From Campylobacter sp. RM16189 (GTDB lineage Bacteria; Campylobacterota; Campylobacteria; Campylobacterales; Campylobacteraceae): a DNA stretch of 64,000 nucleotides. The DNA lies in contig NZ_LIWR01000002.1 in NCBI RefSeq assembly GCF_012978815.1, forward strand, positions 124,001-188,000, written 5' to 3'. Below are positions 63,997 through 64,000 of the stretch, piece after piece (positions within the stretch are counted from its first letter, which is position 1; each line of letters begins with the position of its first letter). The notes beneath the pieces were generated by a model. That model did not search any database. It was not told where the DNA came from and saw only the letters and a program-made list of their open reading frames with translations. The translations under genes were made by a program, and so were the position numbers.

Positions 63997-64000
63997 ATAA

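Noticed and set aside
1..64000. CRISPR array, tRNA/rRNA genes, insertion sequences or prophage
   Set aside because: No regularly spaced direct repeats, no cloverleaf-like GTTCRANNC/acceptor pairs in the short gaps, and no transposase, integrase or phage structural gene were seen.

Overview
The window is a 64 kb chromosomal segment of a Campylobacter-type bacterium (Campylobacterota). The evidence is low-GC DNA with strong AAATTT codon bias, nearly wall-to-wall coding, and gene blocks that I recall from Campylobacter jejuni: rpmH-rnpA-yidD-yidC-jag-mnmE beside a uracil-DNA-glycosylase-like gene and ybgC; purL ... djlA-like ... purH; ppiD-like/ftsA/ftsZ beside rsmH; lolA/secA/lolC; and cprS-cprR/htrA/cbpA-hspR/kefB. 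The extra carbon-, sulfide- and NO-type genes suggest a non-jejuni species. I cannot name the species. I saw no rRNA, tRNA, CRISPR array, insertion sequence or phage gene. No gap without a gene exceeds about 225 bases.

Region by region. 1-8.5 kb: an M16 peptidase cut by the left edge, a Sel1-repeat protein, a DUF45-type metallohydrolase overlapping a MATE exporter, a sodium-symporter-family (NSS) transporter and an ABC-F ATPase. 8.5-11.9 kb: a periplasmic sulfur module made of a Tat-exported sulfide:quinone-oxidoreductase-like flavoprotein, a triple-rhodanese lipoprotein and a divergent small exported protein, with a perfect palindrome between the divergent genes. 11.9-14.7 kb: a tightly overlapping cstA - small 'CC-stop' protein - ArsA-like ATPase operon. 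15-20 kb: katA with its ankyrin partner, a BCCT transporter lacking its first helices, and a second NSS transporter. 20-25 kb: M48 peptidase, prmC, a DUF4149 protein, a split ThrE exporter, a membrane protein and ybgC. 25-39 kb: the ribosome/RNase P/YidC/MnmE block, a CPBP protease with a possible frameshift, and purL-SDH proteinase-TerB/J protein-GNAT-purH. 39-41 kb: a DUF2249/membrane/DUF59 operon behind an FNR-like box. 41-47 kb: the cell-division cluster on both strands. 47-57 kb: an aminotransferase, a two-enzyme peptidoglycan hydrolase, a PIF1-like helicase, lolA, secA and lolC. 57-63.4 kb: an envelope-stress and heat-shock block with a HAIR-like HspR operator. A small membrane protein sits at the right edge.

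Functional links. Protein export and envelope maintenance dominate: SecA, YidC, YidD, LolA, LolC, HtrA, the PpiD-like chaperone and the NlpC/P60-M15 hydrolase, with CprRS and HspR as likely regulators. The most interesting accessory parts are the sulfur module with its palindrome, the CstA/CC-stop/ArsA operon, the DUF2249 operon with its promoter architecture, and several proteins that keep a fold but have altered catalytic residues (UDG-like, class II aldolase-like, CPBP). Functions come from recognising motifs by eye. No database search was possible.
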